A stretch of DNA of 64,000 bases from Bolinopsis microptera (GCF_026151205.1 NC_087080.1:2893096-2957095), one strand, 5' to 3'; shown: positions 32,001 to 38,885, counted from the first letter of the stretch. The notes: generated by a model from the sequence alone, not told the origin. Translations and numbers: made by a program.

Positions 32001-33119
32001 AGAAGAAGAACAAGGCCTGTTCACACTGCAGAAGACCGGGGAGACTTGGACTCTTACTTTACCAGCTCTACTTTCAAAAAGCTAATCCACTTACCTGTAC
32101 CAATGATATGTGACAGCAAAGAGTACTTTTGTCAGCATTTGCTTGATATATCCTGGATAGCAGGAAGTATCTCCCTCCTCCTCACTTTCTATCAACCTTT
32201 CCTCGTTCAGACAAAATACAGGTTCCAGGGTGAGCTGATGTATCTTATATCTGAGTGTACTTCTAATCTACCCACCGATATGGTCTTAACAGGGTGTCAC
32301 CTGGAGAACCCTGGTTCGTTCAAGAGTATCATGCCCTTTGCGGAGAGGAACTTGGTGCCAAAACAAAAGTATTGTTACATCTGGAGTATGGAAAAGTCTG
32401 CTGGCACATTTCCAAAAGAAGCTAAAGTTGAGTTGGAGTACAAGTTGCCAGGTTCAGCTGAGTGCTACTCTTTCATCTCTCCTGTTGAGATTCGTCCAAA
32501 GGACCCTCACTTTTCTGTGTCTCTATCCTGTCTGACCAGCGTACCACGTGAGGGTGAAACGTGTATGTTCGAGGTTAACATAGTGGCTCAGAAAACTGTA
32601 GCTTCCAATCATACCGAAGATAAAAGAATCTGGAGGCTGCTTTACGGCGTTGATTCTCAAAACGGGGAGTGGGCCGTCTGTGGGTACAAGCGGCGTCAAA
32701 TAGATATCGTTGAAAAGGTGACTTTTAGAGTAGAGCTGCTGGCACTCACAAAAGGGCTGCTTGAATATCCTAAAATCTTACTATGGGAATACAAAGATCC
32801 TCAACTCCAAACCACTGGTAACAGTCGTGACATGCTTTACATCACGACTGACGAACCTGACACCTCTGGAGAACTTAAGTCGTTGTCCTCCAGAGAGTCA
32901 GACCCGCTGATGGTACGATCCCCGAGTACCACGAGGAAGCGATCTATGACCACAATGCCTCGGGCAGAGAAGGTGGACTACACGGGGGGCAAGGAGCGGA
33001 TGAGGGTGGTGAGCTCGATCGTGCTGAACACTTTGACGAGCGAGAGTATCGCGGAAATCCCCCCTCACAGGATGTGCCTTTATAATGCACTGTCGTTGGT
33101 GGAAGTGTGCCCAGCATAG
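5131..33119 (+). CDS. TRAPPC10: TRAPPC10-like TRAPP II complex subunit, 16 recognised exons
   Basis: Trafficking protein particle complex subunit 10 (Trs130 family), a scaffold subunit of the TRAPP II tether/Rab GEF at Golgi and endosomal membranes. I recognise it because the exons, in order, parallel animal TRAPPC10 as I recall it: an RIRNDF motif near the N-terminal part, an EEL/EQL helical block, PEGALVVWVYIG against PPGALDCWVFLS, RHLG, LKPGLYGVSS against EPGTYTLRQL, and GEWAVCG against SNWAVCG in the C-terminal beta-rich domain. All exon phases are mutually compatible. About 1,090 residues are recovered against about 1,260 in human; about the first 100 residues were not found. Introns host two or three other genes and many repeats. 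One apparent single-base frameshift lies in the last exon (A run at 32076-32080). Exons are listed separately. Confidence 0.9.
5450..5492. repeat. GC-rich homopolymer patch
   Basis: A GGGGGCCCCCGGGGG palindrome followed by a G run, inside a TRAPPC10 intron. No coding content. Confidence 0.7.
5569..5706 (+). CDS. TRAPPC10: TRAPPC10 exon b
   Basis: 46 codons, phase 0 on both sides. TSMSERIRNDFGSQKADKTI corresponds to the conserved TSIVDKIRNDFCNKQSDRCV region. Acceptor GGCGCAG, donor GTAACG. Confidence 0.9.
5886..5993 (+). CDS. TRAPPC10: TRAPPC10 exon c
   Basis: 36 codons, SWLIAVGKIRDSIIKSV... matching ESWNAFLTKLRTLLLMSF. Donor GTAATT at 5994. A duplicated exon end with a stronger donor, GTAAGC, lies 30 nt downstream and would add ten residues in frame. 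Confidence 0.88.
5980..6060 (+). repeat. Two-copy duplication of exon end plus donor
   Basis: CACTCACGAGGTAA occurs twice, 30 bp apart, each copy followed by a TTTTCT/TTTCCTCTTTTGTTAC stretch. The first GAG/GT is the exon c boundary. The second (donor at 6024) is a copy of the last exon bases plus the splice site. Confidence 0.85.
6134..6234. repeat. Hairpin with 29-bp arms
   Basis: AAGCGATATTTCTTATTATC and the bases after it are repeated in inverse orientation with a loop of about 40 bp. This is a small foldback or MITE remnant in a TRAPPC10 intron. Confidence 0.7.
6512..7952 (-). CDS. Nested antisense gene: coiled-coil/C2H2 zinc-finger protein, three exons
   Basis: Exons on the minus strand are 7952-7815, 7215-7117 and 6934-6512, with clean junctions (GAG/GTGAGT, CGGCAG/GGA, GAG/GTTAGA, TTCTCAG/GAG), all phase 0, giving 219 residues. 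The N-terminal part is polar and helical, and the C-terminal part carries one C2H2 finger, FECTFCGEEFDLGDLYRTHV followed by IEEH, about 20 residues before the end. A Lys/Glu/Ser-rich linker precedes the finger. It lies wholly within a TRAPPC10 intron on the opposite strand. I do not recognise the family; the single C-terminal finger could be a ubiquitin- or RNA-binding finger. An upstream 5' exon is possible because a CCAG lies just before the ATG. Confidence 0.7.
8066..8094. repeat. C29 homopolymer
   Basis: Pure C run of 29 bases. Run length is probably unreliable in any assembly. Confidence 0.9.
8485..8820. mobile_element. Mariner/Tc1-like element copy 2, left part
   Basis: Nearly identical to 3332-3667, with the same TIR start and TA flank (8483-8484). 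It is broken off at GATTATG, where a 3.6-kb element is inserted; the right part resumes at 12428. Confidence 0.9.
9063..10955. repeat. Alternating inverted satellite, unit near ATTATTAATGACGGGT
   Basis: Forward blocks at about 9063-9745 and 10065-10200 alternate with reverse-complement blocks at about 9755-10060 and 10210-10955. The switch points share GTACAAGTCACAAATAATAA and its inverse. The whole 1.9 kb could fold into several long hairpins. No coding content. Confidence 0.9.
11141..12356. mobile_element. 1.2-kb TIR element (CCTTACTCGGG) inserted in the right TIR
   Basis: Ends are CCTTACTCGGGAATATTATA and the near-exact inverse. TA flanks it on both sides (11139-11140, 12357-12358), while the left TIR of the host element reads through the site with a single TA. 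It is thus the youngest of three nested insertions. Subterminal motifs (ATGACTGG, CCGGGAAAAATATGGCGGAA) occur near both ends in direct orientation. No transposase frame is visible. Confidence 0.85.
11885..11995. repeat. GC-rich hairpin inside the 1.2-kb element
   Basis: TATAATACCTCCGCCAC and GTTGCGGAGGTATTATA are inverse arms around a GC-rich loop. It may be a further small MITE or an internal structure. Confidence 0.55.
12428..12858. mobile_element. Mariner/Tc1-like element copy 2, right part
   Basis: Continues the sequence of copy 1 from 3668 to its right TIR; TA flank at 12859-12860. Confidence 0.9.
13057..13195 (+). mobile_element. SINE-like retroposon with (GTT)n tail
   Basis: A 139-bp GC-richer insert ending in GTTGTTGTTGTTG is flanked by a 13-bp direct repeat, TAGTTAGCAAGAA, at 13044-13056 and 13196-13208. 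Long target duplication plus a simple-repeat 3' tail indicates LINE-mobilised retroposition. I could not assign a clear tRNA or 5S origin. Confidence 0.75.
13209..14494. other. Intronic AT-rich DNA
   Basis: Remainder of the TRAPPC10 intron ahead of the exon at 14495. It contains a C26 run at 14093-14118; no other feature recognised. Confidence 0.5.
14495..14564 (+). CDS. TRAPPC10: TRAPPC10 exon d
   Basis: Reads EEDFNLYNYISAKEQLCLLYELT, corresponding to the GWSFCEYFMVQEELAFVFEM region. Acceptor TTACCCAG, donor GTAAAAG, phase 0 to 1. Confidence 0.88.
14897..16590 (+). repeat. 37-bp minisatellite made of a repeated 3' splice site and exon start
   Basis: About 45 units, GCTAACCCTAACCCCTGCCC followed by CAGGTCTGTACGAAGAA, with minor variants (TGCGAAG, CCCCGCCCC, an inserted CAGCTAACC). 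The final unit is the real acceptor of exon e: CCCCAG/GTCTGTACGAAGAAGC. Each unit thus carries a branch-point-like CTAAC, a pyrimidine tract, an AG and 14-15 exon bases. Use of an upstream AG leads to an in-frame TAA within about 20 codons. Confidence 0.92.
16573..16795 (+). CDS. TRAPPC10: TRAPPC10 exon e
   Basis: Reads LYEEAYRSSEEVLSLFRQYV...SWAGLCLNDDVSVKDLALQQ, matching the DALVQYDELDALFSQYVVNF...SWNGLILRKPIDM region. It starts at the last unit of the minisatellite. Donor GTTGGT at 16796. Confidence 0.9.
17148..17247 (+). CDS. TRAPPC10: TRAPPC10 exon f
   Basis: Reads IAHQLSALQNPRDLAKKGLN...QTVQECKLLK, matching ...LQRPWEVAQRALELLHNCVQELKLLE. Acceptor CCCGCAG, donor GTGAAA. Confidence 0.9.
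17432..17710 (+). repeat. 21-bp pyrimidine-rich array ending in an acceptor
   Basis: Units of TTACCTCCCCCAATAACCCAG (with CCCCCAGTAACC variants) run without a gap into the acceptor CCTCCCCCAG of exon g. Several units contain complete pyrimidine tract plus CAG. Confidence 0.88.
17711..17806 (+). CDS. TRAPPC10: TRAPPC10 exon g
   Basis: 32 codons, SKYPEGALVVWVYIGCIELL..., one of the clearest matches to the family (PPGALDCWVFLSCLEVL). Donor GTAGGT. Confidence 0.92.
17807..20449. other. Intronic DNA with transposon fragments
   Basis: TACAGGATGGGCCAGAAGAG near 18584 and CCAGAAGAAACTGCCCACAT near 19170 with following similar text look like eroded mariner-type fragments. A motif TTACATGATCACCTTATCAA recurs three times at 19,668-19,935 with following shared sequence. 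No gene seen. Confidence 0.45.
20450..20839 (-). CDS. Nested antisense exon with psq-type HTH, pogo/Tigger-like
   Basis: 130 codons ending at a perfect donor (ACA/GTAAGT). Residues about 15-50 resemble a pipsqueak/CENP-B-type helix-turn-helix (VEEVLSSRMTVLHASKYFAV KKSTLYSRL), followed by the second-helix block of pogo-like transposases (AEEHYIVLLLQYYNDLGCHM, then RPDEEWYRSFRERN). No DDE catalytic domain is visible in the intron downstream on this strand, so it is either the 5' exon of a domesticated or degraded transposase, or a truncated insertion. Confidence 0.6.
21233..21325. repeat. Hairpin, GGTTGATGGTAGTCATGTA arms
   Basis: Inverse arms of about 16-18 bp around a 50-bp loop; small foldback element. 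Confidence 0.5.
21679..21780 (+). repeat. Interspersed repeat family A, copy 1
   Basis: Shares TTCTATGAGG, ATAATT, TTTATACAT and TGAATTGTCA blocks in order with 23180-23304, 23360-23560 and 56236-56505. Family not recognised. Confidence 0.5.
21886..22427 (+). repeat. Poly-C/AACTATTAATTGT array abutting an acceptor
   Basis: About 16 units of a C run (7-25 bases) plus AACTATTAATTGTYTCAC. The last unit reads AACTATTAATTGTTTCCCAC then AG, the acceptor of exon h. Units combine an adenosine-rich branch-like segment with a pyrimidine tract. ORFs on either strand here are artefacts. Confidence 0.88.
22428..22569 (+). CDS. TRAPPC10: TRAPPC10 exon h
   Basis: Reads GQLYNLAREKLYQLGVLVGH...SESDIENLLAG, matching WSYATEKLKSLGYLCGLVSE...VDLLAG. 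Donor GTACGTG, phase 1. Confidence 0.92.
22800..22885 (+). mobile_element. 5'-truncated 3' end of the half-LINE family
   Basis: ATACATTTCGGCCCATTTTA and the following ~65 bp match the sequence just before the A tail of the ORF1-only element at 43.8-43.9 kb, ending here in AAATCAAATCAATC instead of pure A. It lies only about 25 bp before the acceptor of exon i. Confidence 0.75.
22912..23145 (+). CDS. TRAPPC10: TRAPPC10 exon i
   Basis: Ser/Arg-rich start, then ILTDKSFFHKQYIDLCQLSI, matching ALSSVEAFEKHYLDLSHATI, and the alpha-helical QLIMMRQALYLR. Acceptor CCCCCCAG, donor GTGAGT. Confidence 0.92.
23180..23304 (+). repeat. Interspersed repeat family A, copy 2
   Basis: Shares AAAACATTCTATGAGGGTAA and ATACATCTTGAATT with the other copies. 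Confidence 0.55.
23360..23560 (+). repeat. Interspersed repeat family A, copy 3
   Basis: Shares ATGTTGGAATCT, TTGTAAAGTTA, CATCTTGAATTGT and CTGAGAG blocks with the copy at 56236. Confidence 0.55.
23767..23895 (+). CDS. TRAPPC10: TRAPPC10 exon j
   Basis: Reads IQAECLNAETHLRDVCHAYY TQGWHKL then CDTQRHLG, a TPR-like helical region matching KAEIYLQGALKNYLAEGWAL...ECQKHLG. Acceptor ACGCAG, donor GTTAGA. Confidence 0.92.
24004..24150 (+). other. Possible 147-nt cassette exon of TRAPPC10
   Basis: Open sequence between a good acceptor (GTGTCTTGTAG) and a good donor (GTAAGA). It has phase 1 on both sides and an exact multiple of three, so it could be included between exons j and k without changing frame. 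Skipping it gives the better family alignment, so it would be an optional exon or chance. Confidence 0.3.
24310..24317 (+). promoter_or_regulatory. TATA box of the nested homeobox gene
   Basis: TATAAAAG, 76 bp before the ATG at 24393, at a normal distance for a transcription start near 24340. Confidence 0.6.
24393..25259 (+). CDS. Intronless homeobox transcription factor, nested in a TRAPPC10 intron
   Basis: 288 residues; nuclear DNA-binding regulator. The homeodomain is complete at residues 218-277, with F8, L16 and the recognition-helix motif WFQNRRAK (Q50, N51, R53), C-terminal in the protein. Residues 1-210 are Pro/Ser-rich and unstructured, with a leucine-rich patch at about 125-147. 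The start has a good context (ACCACAATGC) behind a TATA box. No intron interrupts it. Class is uncertain: the helix-3 text GVPPRTIALWFQNRRAKDRR is not diagnostic of a Hox, NK, LIM or paired subclass. It sits between TRAPPC10 exons j and k on the same strand. Confidence 0.88.
   Translation: MQTTSKPFFLPGMYQYLGSGPEPQFYTSPLPSPPLSTGSPSSCTVGDLSEDFSSGYDMVPSLQPLMDMKMSNLYNLPLGQLMSSLSRPTPDNNISVRLAGTRSEKTPSWEQHLPGLPTFGELPLVPDLSLLSDLPDLATLPGLSSLIPTPYMSASMLPCSADSMVPNVNCSAFSSTSISPCPSPPPCSSPSTKPLSFTQSHYSLPSHTQSRAGPLKSDRRNRTKFTAEQLEYLELEYHKLEFAVADRKMEIAKETGVPPRTIALWFQNRRAKDRRDQMKRAQNYSGEL
25260..25988. other. 3' flank of the homeobox gene within the intron
   Basis: AT-rich with repeated AAGTAATAATTTAA; no clear AATAAA and no further gene seen. 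Confidence 0.4.
25989..26158 (+). CDS. TRAPPC10: TRAPPC10 exon k
   Basis: Reads LLERELVTCCHLSSEQDHIT..., then ILVPFNPLFQ, matching YLQTSSLLASDHHLTEEERK...IVLPMHSFAQ. Acceptor TTATTCAG, donor GTCGGT. Confidence 0.9.
26306..26434 (+). CDS. TRAPPC10: TRAPPC10 exon l
   Basis: 43 codons ending IKMKVHNCSTEPIPNAV, matching VEITMYSQMPVPVHVEQIVV; a beta-sandwich start. Acceptor TTTGCAG, donor GTTAGT. Confidence 0.88.
26621..26855 (+). CDS. TRAPPC10: TRAPPC10 exon m
   Basis: Reads VSMKLDTGKETLNRSRSQ... to SSDLTELKPG, corresponding to NVHFSIEKN...to TFRTQAKEPG. The acceptor CAG is followed at once by GTAAGT, so the exon begins with a donor-like sequence. Donor GTCAGT at 26856 is the first of four tandem copies. 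Confidence 0.88.
26813..27060 (+). repeat. 62-bp tandem repeat of exon end plus donor, four copies
   Basis: GATATACAATGATWCTCTCT...CTAAAGCCAGGTCRGTATTG is repeated with donors at 26856, 26918, 26980 and 27042. Only the first keeps the frame into exon n; reading on past it meets TGA at 26881-26884 after CSADIQ. Confidence 0.92.
27231..27424 (-). mobile_element. Retroposon-like insert in the left TIR (A tail on minus strand)
   Basis: The insert starts (plus view) with T10-11 and carries GGCTGGGCCTGGTTGGCCCA. GTGTGGAT and TTTATGGAGGTT occur on both sides, as if an approximately 45-bp target was duplicated and one copy then lost bases. SINE-like, family unknown. Confidence 0.45.
27985..28366 (+). 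pseudogene. Eroded LINE ORF1 fragment (RRM-type)
   Basis: A frame without a start codon reads LETLKNAVKTFVVDSLKTQ..., a stop near 28113, then LKSVVKRVVEEPDISRNVIV FGLSEGSDSELID...IVEAYRIARK. The RNVIVFGL.E motif and spacing are those of the RRM domain of LINE ORF1 proteins (compare NLIVFGLKEEEEE at 43.2 kb). It lies inside the 3.4-kb TIR element. Confidence 0.7.
28530..29283 (-). CDS. Possible two-exon gene carried by the TIR element
   Basis: Minus strand exon 1, 29283-29048 (MKLEDFVKPDRFNSLVTCRP...), has donor G/GTAAGTT. Exon 2, 28779-28530, has acceptor CTATTACAG and joins in frame to give about 161 residues. A further donor, CAA/GTAAGC at 28583, suggests more exons. Not recognised. It may be cargo or a remnant of an element-encoded gene. 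Confidence 0.45.
30605..31048. other. Intron remainder before exon n
   Basis: AT-rich; nothing recognised. Confidence 0.4.
31049..31221 (+). CDS. TRAPPC10: TRAPPC10 exon n
   Basis: Reads LYGVSSLQIQVGCVIFRLKS then WLEAVEVDMEASGVSVEVVQ, matching TYTLRQLCASVGSVWFVLPH...LHVEPLADSLLAG. Acceptor CACGCAG, donor GTTAGA at 31222. Confidence 0.9.
31180..31302 (+). repeat. Two-copy duplication of exon n end plus donor
   Basis: CTGCTGGGGTCTGGTTATCT followed by GATAAACAACAGGTTAGAA occurs at 31191 and again near 31264, giving donors at 31222 and 31298 (76 bp apart). Confidence 0.9.
31345..31497. mobile_element. Hairpin MITE family B, copy 1
   Basis: The ACATTACACTGGAGC start, CAGTATGCGCCGCG, CGCGCGGCGCAGACTGGAGG and the terminal CCTACGGCTT fold back on each other. 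The same arrangement occurs at 53636-53782. Confidence 0.75.
31604..31770 (+). repeat. 53-bp tandem repeat of acceptor plus exon start, three copies
   Basis: ACGTTTAAAACCTCCCAG/TTCTGTACTCTAGC and following bases occur three times, with potential exon starts at 31625, 31678 and 31731. The first two run into GTTTAA (stop) in the family frame; only the third stays open. Confidence 0.92.
31731..31847 (+). CDS. TRAPPC10: TRAPPC10 exon o
   Basis: 39 codons, FCTLAINTDKAFHSLSISIK..., corresponding to VKFTVTTGHYTIKNGDSLQL. Phase 0 on both sides; donor GTATGA. Confidence 0.85.
31999..33119 (+). CDS. TRAPPC10: TRAPPC10 terminal exon, with apparent frameshift at 32076-32080
   Basis: Starts EEEQGLFTLQKTGETWTLTL in phase with exon o, then meets TAA at 32083. 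The family match resumes in another frame (KKLIHLPVPMICDSKEYF...) and stays open to TAG at 33117-33119. One base appears to be missing in the A5 run. The C-terminal match is strong: NLVPKQKYCYIWSMEKS and LLYGVDSQNGEWAVCGYKRR. The last ~90 residues are divergent and basic/Ser-rich. Confidence 0.88.
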
Positions 33120-33357
33120 AAACATTAACTTGCAAAACTTTGTGGTAGATATTTAAAACTTCAGATCTGTCTTATTGTTGTGGACTTTATACCACGATTG
33201 ATAATATAGATTTTGCAGAGAATACCGGATACATTTTAGGTTGATCCGAGAGGCCACAAGTTTTGTATATTTTCCGACATTTTAGAGCGAAAGGCTGAGC
33301 CTAGATGGTCAACGGCGAGTTAATGATGGTTGGCTGATTACGTAAACTCTTCTTTAA
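33120..33357 (+). other. 3' flank of TRAPPC10
   Basis: Probably 3' UTR; no clean polyadenylation signal recognised before the palindromic element. Confidence 0.4.
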
Positions 33358-33390
<33 letters not shown>

Positions 33391-34726
33391 AATGGATATT
33401 TTTTTGTGAAACTTGATTTCGAGATAGCAGTTGACCAAAAAACTAGGACCAGTGACCAAACTTTTGAGGGGGTCCCGGACCCCAACCGCCAAACGGTGCC
33501 CGCGGGGCAGCCACACCCATATTTGGTCCAAATTAGGCCTAATTTAACCAAATACCCTTAACATGCCCAAAACCCAGATTTTAGGTGCTCTACTTGTAGC
33601 TAGTGGTCTCCTGAACTCGTATATGAAATTTCATCAAGATTGGACAAAAAATGACTGAGTTATGAGCCAAAAACCATATGCCCATATTTGGGCATACGCA
33701 CCAAATTTGGTAGATGTCGTCCCATAAATTGGTCAAATATCAATATTTTTGAATGAAACTTACTTTATATGAAAGGTAAGCCTAAACTACATATTCCCTA
33801 TGAGTTATAGCTTTATATCTGTTTAAATGTGGATACTAAGGCGAACAAACCACAAAAAATGAACTAAATTGCCCGTATCTTGGTTCGCGATATTCGCGGA
33901 ATTGATTTCATTAAAATTGTAACAACTCAATCAGTTTTCAAAATTTTTCCATGAAATTTTTGGAATCGACTCAAAATCGCATTTCCACCTTATTTTGAGA
34001 ACAGATTTTTGATTTAGGCCTCAAAAAAAATTTGGGCGGCCAAATTCTGAATTTTTCCGGGAAAATTTTGGAATTTGGCCGCCAAATTTTTTTGGAGGCC
34101 TAAATCAAAAATCTGTTCTCAAAATAAGGTGGAAATGCGATTTCGAGTCGATTCCGAAAATTTCATGGAAAAATTTTGAAAACTGATTGAGTTGTTACAA
34201 TTTTAATGAGATCAATTCCGCGAATATCGCGAACCAAGATACGGGCAATTTAGTTCATTTTTTGTGGTTTTTTCGCCTTAGTATCCACATTTAAACAGAT
34301 ATAAAGCTATAACTTACAGAGAATATGTAGTTTAGGCGTACCTTTCTTATAAAGTAAGTTATATTCAAAAATGATGATATTTGCCCAATTTATGGGACGA
34401 AATCTACCAAATTTGGTGCGTATGCCCAAATATGGGCATATGGTTTTTGGCTCATAACTCAGTCATTTTTTGTCCAATCTTGATGAAATTTCATATACGA
34501 GTTCAGGAGACCACTAGCTACAAGTAGAGCACCTAAAATCTGGGTTTTGGGCATGTTAAGGGTATTTGGTTAAATTGGGCCTAATTTGGACCAAATATGT
34601 GCGTGGCTGCCCCGCGGGCACCGTTTGGCGGTTGCGGTCCGGGACCCCCTCAAAAGTTTGGTCACTGGTCCTAGTTTGTTGGTCAACTGCTATCTCGAAA
34701 TCAAGTTTCACAAAAAAATATCCATT

Positions 34727-34766
<40 letters not shown>
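33358..34766. mobile_element. 1.4-kb near-perfect palindrome with G31/C38 ends and TTAA flanks
   Basis: Arms of about 700 bp meet at about 34,060 (TTTTTCCGGGAAAATTTT). The ends are a G run and a C run, directly flanked by TTAA on both sides (33354-33357, 34767-34770), the target of piggyBac- and Kolobok-type transposases. No transposase frame. ORFs in it are mirror artefacts. Degraded relatives occur at 56538 and 60061. Confidence 0.88.
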
Positions 34767-34770
34767 TTAA

Positions 34771-37700
34771 AGAAATTGTTATCTCTTAGGCCGGACACGC
34801 AGTGTGCAGGTAATAATTTCTGCATCTTGGCGATATATTTTCGTGCTGGGGAAGAAGTCACATTCACAATGCCAAGTTTCCTCTCTCAGTCGGCGTATGA
34901 GATTTAGGGCTTATTTCCCTTTCCTTGTGACCACAATTGGGCATGCATCCAGAATGGGCACCCAATTATCATAATTTCGCTCTTTTAAAATCCTTGAAAT
35001 TCTTGACACCTCTTGCTCTTCCTTGTTTTAGGAACCGTAAGCATCATCATTACAATACACTCCAAGTTATAAAAGTATTGAATTTGAATAAAATGATTTC
35101 GATTTTTGTGTTTTTGATTGACAAGTATTCGATGTTAAACTTTGATTATGTAAATTTGTTTTAAATATTCACAAAAGGATACGCAGTCTTTAAAATTGTC
35201 TTTTAATATTTAGTAAAGAATTGAAAAAATCACATCAGTTTTCTTGACAATTATCAGCGTCTACTGCAATTGTTGAGAAAATCTTAATTTAGTATATAAA
35301 ATCTAATTAAAAGCGGAGTTGAGTTTACTGCAATTAGGCACAATGTAATTCACAAATGGTTCTACAGCATTCATTTATCAGTTTTGCTACAAACAATCAC
35401 AAATCAACGCCTCGTTTTAAGTTGGCCCTGACATCTGTGGATTATTTCTGACAATTCGGAGACACATCCAGTGCACAGTTTACTCCATGTCGAATCTTTC
35501 TTTCGTTCATTTCTTTTTCTTATTAAATTTTAAAATGAACAAACTTAAAAATGTACATTTCCCTGGCTACCAGTCCCGTCATCTCCCAGTCATCCTGCGG
35601 TTATGGGGGCCGAGGACCGTAATCTTCCGGTCCTTGTGAAGGTTGTGGTAGGTTTTCTGGGAGTGGTGGACATGAGGACTGGTTTGCTGACTGGCTGTTG
35701 TTGCTTGGTCGTTCTTATAACTCTACTTGTTATCGGTGGCCTGAAAGAATTGATAAGTTATTTTAAAATTATCTGTTCACGTGCGCGCGGCTCTTAAGCG
35801 CGCAATCACATAGCACGTACACTTTCAAACTTTGTTTATGAGGTTGACATTGCCGGCACCATAAAAATAAACAATGCTATCGTTTGCATCTGGTGGCTAT
35901 TGAATTTCAAACTAATTTGCTCTCCATGTACCATGGTAGCTTGATTCGTAGCAACGGTCAGAAACCAGACAAATACGAAGCGCAGTCGGAGTTATAAAGC
36001 GAGCATGAAATTAAAATGTTACAGTCAGTATGAGCATCACAAAAATTTAAATCATCGTCATATCTAGTTGCCTGTTGCATACTTATAACATATTGGGCAT
36101 ATTACTTACATGCTTATTCCGTGGATTGATCAAAGTGTATCTAGACGCAAAGACTAATGTACTATTAGAAAATGTGCGTAAACCAAAAGCCGGGCGAACA
36201 AAAGATTTGTATATTTTGCGGTAAATTCTTAGGACGCCGTGCTCCATGATCACAAATAACAAGACAGTCGAAAGATTTGATCATAATATTTCCAGCTTGT
36301 AAACGCAATAAATCTTCAAATCACGCCGGCAAATTCCAAGTTTGATGCACAAATTTCCTGTGCTACATTGTAAGTGAAGTACCCCAATATATCCCACCAC
36401 TATTATATACACAATATACATTATACACCGCAATAGGAAGCAAGGGCGTACCACGTGCTTTAACCACGTGCTTGAACCACGTGCCCTGACATCATCTTCC
36501 TGGGTCCTTGTGTTTTTATGATATTACTTATAGCTGTGGTCTTACCTTGTAGTAACTTGACCTGAACTCTTGCGCTGGAATGTTGTTGGCTGTAAATAGT
36601 TTATTTCAATTTAGTTTAATTTACTACATAGTGCGGAATTAGCATTGAAAATAGTACATTGTGCAGCTTCTTTTTAGGATTTTAGCAGTGTTTTATTTTA
36701 AAAGGCTAAATTACTAGAATACGTGCCTATCTGTTGTTTTATTTGTTTTGTAGGGCTACGATAAAATAGACGGTATATCATTATCTTAACAATAAGCAAA
36801 TAGTTGTGTTTATAAACACAACTATTTATATATGTGTTTATAAACACACATATAAATATATTGTAGCCTTAATGTGGTAATAATAGAAAATAAGTGTAGT
36901 GCTAATTATAGTGTGAAGTATACTTTGTTTTATAAAATATAACATATTATTTGCATAATAAGATAAATAGAACTGATATCTTAAATAATCAGCAGTTTGT
37001 AATAAAGATAACAACGTACTTGGCTGCTGTTAGAGGATGAAAAGTGCCGTTTTGGTATGGATGGCAGCTGATTTCCGCTAGACTTGTTTTGCTCTTTTAA
37101 TTTGGGCTTTTCTCGTGTCGCCGCCCTGAAATTGCAATTGTTAATAGCGTAATAAAAATTGAAATGCCTAAATTTCCGAAAGAGATCTTTCGGAAACTTC
37201 TCGAAAACTCTACAGCAAAATAAAGCTAGAACCAGATTTTAACTTTTTAAAAGGAGTGATATTATCCAGTTTAAAATGCACGTGACATGCATGACGTAAT
37301 GTGAACAATAGCTTTAAGTGGTTTAATAAAGGAAGAAGCGGTATCACGATTGCGTGCTAGACTCACTCATAGACTTTGTTGTATGTTCAACTGCCATACG
37401 TTGTGTATAACCGTTTAAGTTCGCAGAACTGTCTGCTAATACCTTTACTATTTGGTATTTACAGGGTATGTTCGACTTTTTATTTCCTATATTTGTCATT
37501 TGGTGTTCTTATGATGTTTATTATATCAGCCCCCTACAATGACTAAATTTGTCATAATCGTTTTCAATGTATTAAAAGAAGGATCTGAACGTTTCTGAGT
37601 CTCCAAGATTTAAAATGTTGAAGCAATAAATCAGATCTACACATTCAAGTTACTTCTCCACCTCAACTCAGTTTACAGTATTTGATAGCAGTATCATCAC

Positions 37701-38670
37701 CAAACCAGTTAAATGTTCATTAAGTGATCATATTTCGTGTCTATTACAGCCGATCCCCCGTCTGATAAATAACTCTATAACACGCCCCTACTGGTAGTTC
37801 CTCTCGTGTACACTTGATTCCGTTCTTTATTACCTTCTAAATCTCTACTTGTACAGCTGCAGCTGCTCGCTTATAATTAGAATTATCAATGGGGCTATGT
37901 CGTCATTACTCATTAAGAAGTCCATTAAATATAATTTACCTGTTCATTGGTTGTGTGCAAGTGAAAGAGTCTAATGTATTATCTACTGTTATCGACATTT
38001 TAAAAACGTAAATTTAGATAAAACTTTAATTTCATCTTTAAAAGATAAACCCTTAATCTTATCATTACCTCATTTCATTCTTGGTACAAAATATTGTCCT
38101 CGCTGCATCACCTTATGATATTTTTCTGTAAAACTTTTTAAAAATCTCAACATATATTTCATCTGAGTTTAAGATCACGTTTATTTGGGTAAGGTATTCA
38201 ACACATTATAACGTGAGGCAATGAATACTGCTGGTCAATTCTGTAGAATTAGATTCGATTATTATAATTTCCCAAATGTTTGATAAAGTTATTCTGCAAC
38301 ACTGCAGGTTGCTAACATTGCTTTAACTTTTAAGAATTATTACGCATTGTCTAAAATTCAACTGGATTATTAAAGAGCTTTCCCGTCAAGATTTTCGAGT
38401 AGCGATCACAAAACATCGTAGATTTACACATAATTCAGCGGATCTGGTCGAATGGTCCAAGACGATATTATTATGAGCATTATTTCATATTATGACAAAG
38501 AAGCCTGGGTTTAATCACATTATAGTATTGATCTATGTTTAGTTAAGTTGAGCAATTACAACATAATTAAGCAACCTGGCTCTACTTAAAACGAAGTAGG
38601 ATCATATTTTATTATCCAAACGTTGTATTATTAATATCTTCTCCAATGTAGTACCATGGGCGTGGATACT
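34771..38670. other. Gene-poor AT-rich stretch
   Basis: No gene supported. A 65-codon ORF at 35603 has no recognisable domain. TGTGTTTATAAACACA-type palindromes lie near 36,806-36,850. Confidence 0.5.
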
Positions 38671-38767
38671 GGACATCCTGACCAGTATTCCAGTACTGAC
38701 CAGTATTCCAGTACTGACCAGTATTCCAGTACTGACCAGTATTCCAGTACTGACCAGTATTCCAGTA
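38671..38767 (+). repeat. 18-bp tandem repeat, five copies
   Basis: Unit ATTCCAGTACTGACCAGT, nearly identical copies. Confidence 0.9.
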
Positions 38768-38885
38768 CAATTCTATGATGTTTATCGCACATTATTGCAC
38801 AGATTGTGAGTTGTGATTGCATCTTAGAAGCTACTCAATAGTTGGTTTGAGTTGCATGCTTGACGGGATTTAGATGGAGCACAAC

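Noticed and set aside
32046-33119. Separate gene starting at 32046
   Set aside because: The start there is TTG; the protein continues TRAPPC10 from exon o after a one-base frame break.
35603-35797. 64-residue ORF with a hydrophobic segment
   Set aside because: No homology recognised, no splice or promoter support, and length is within chance.
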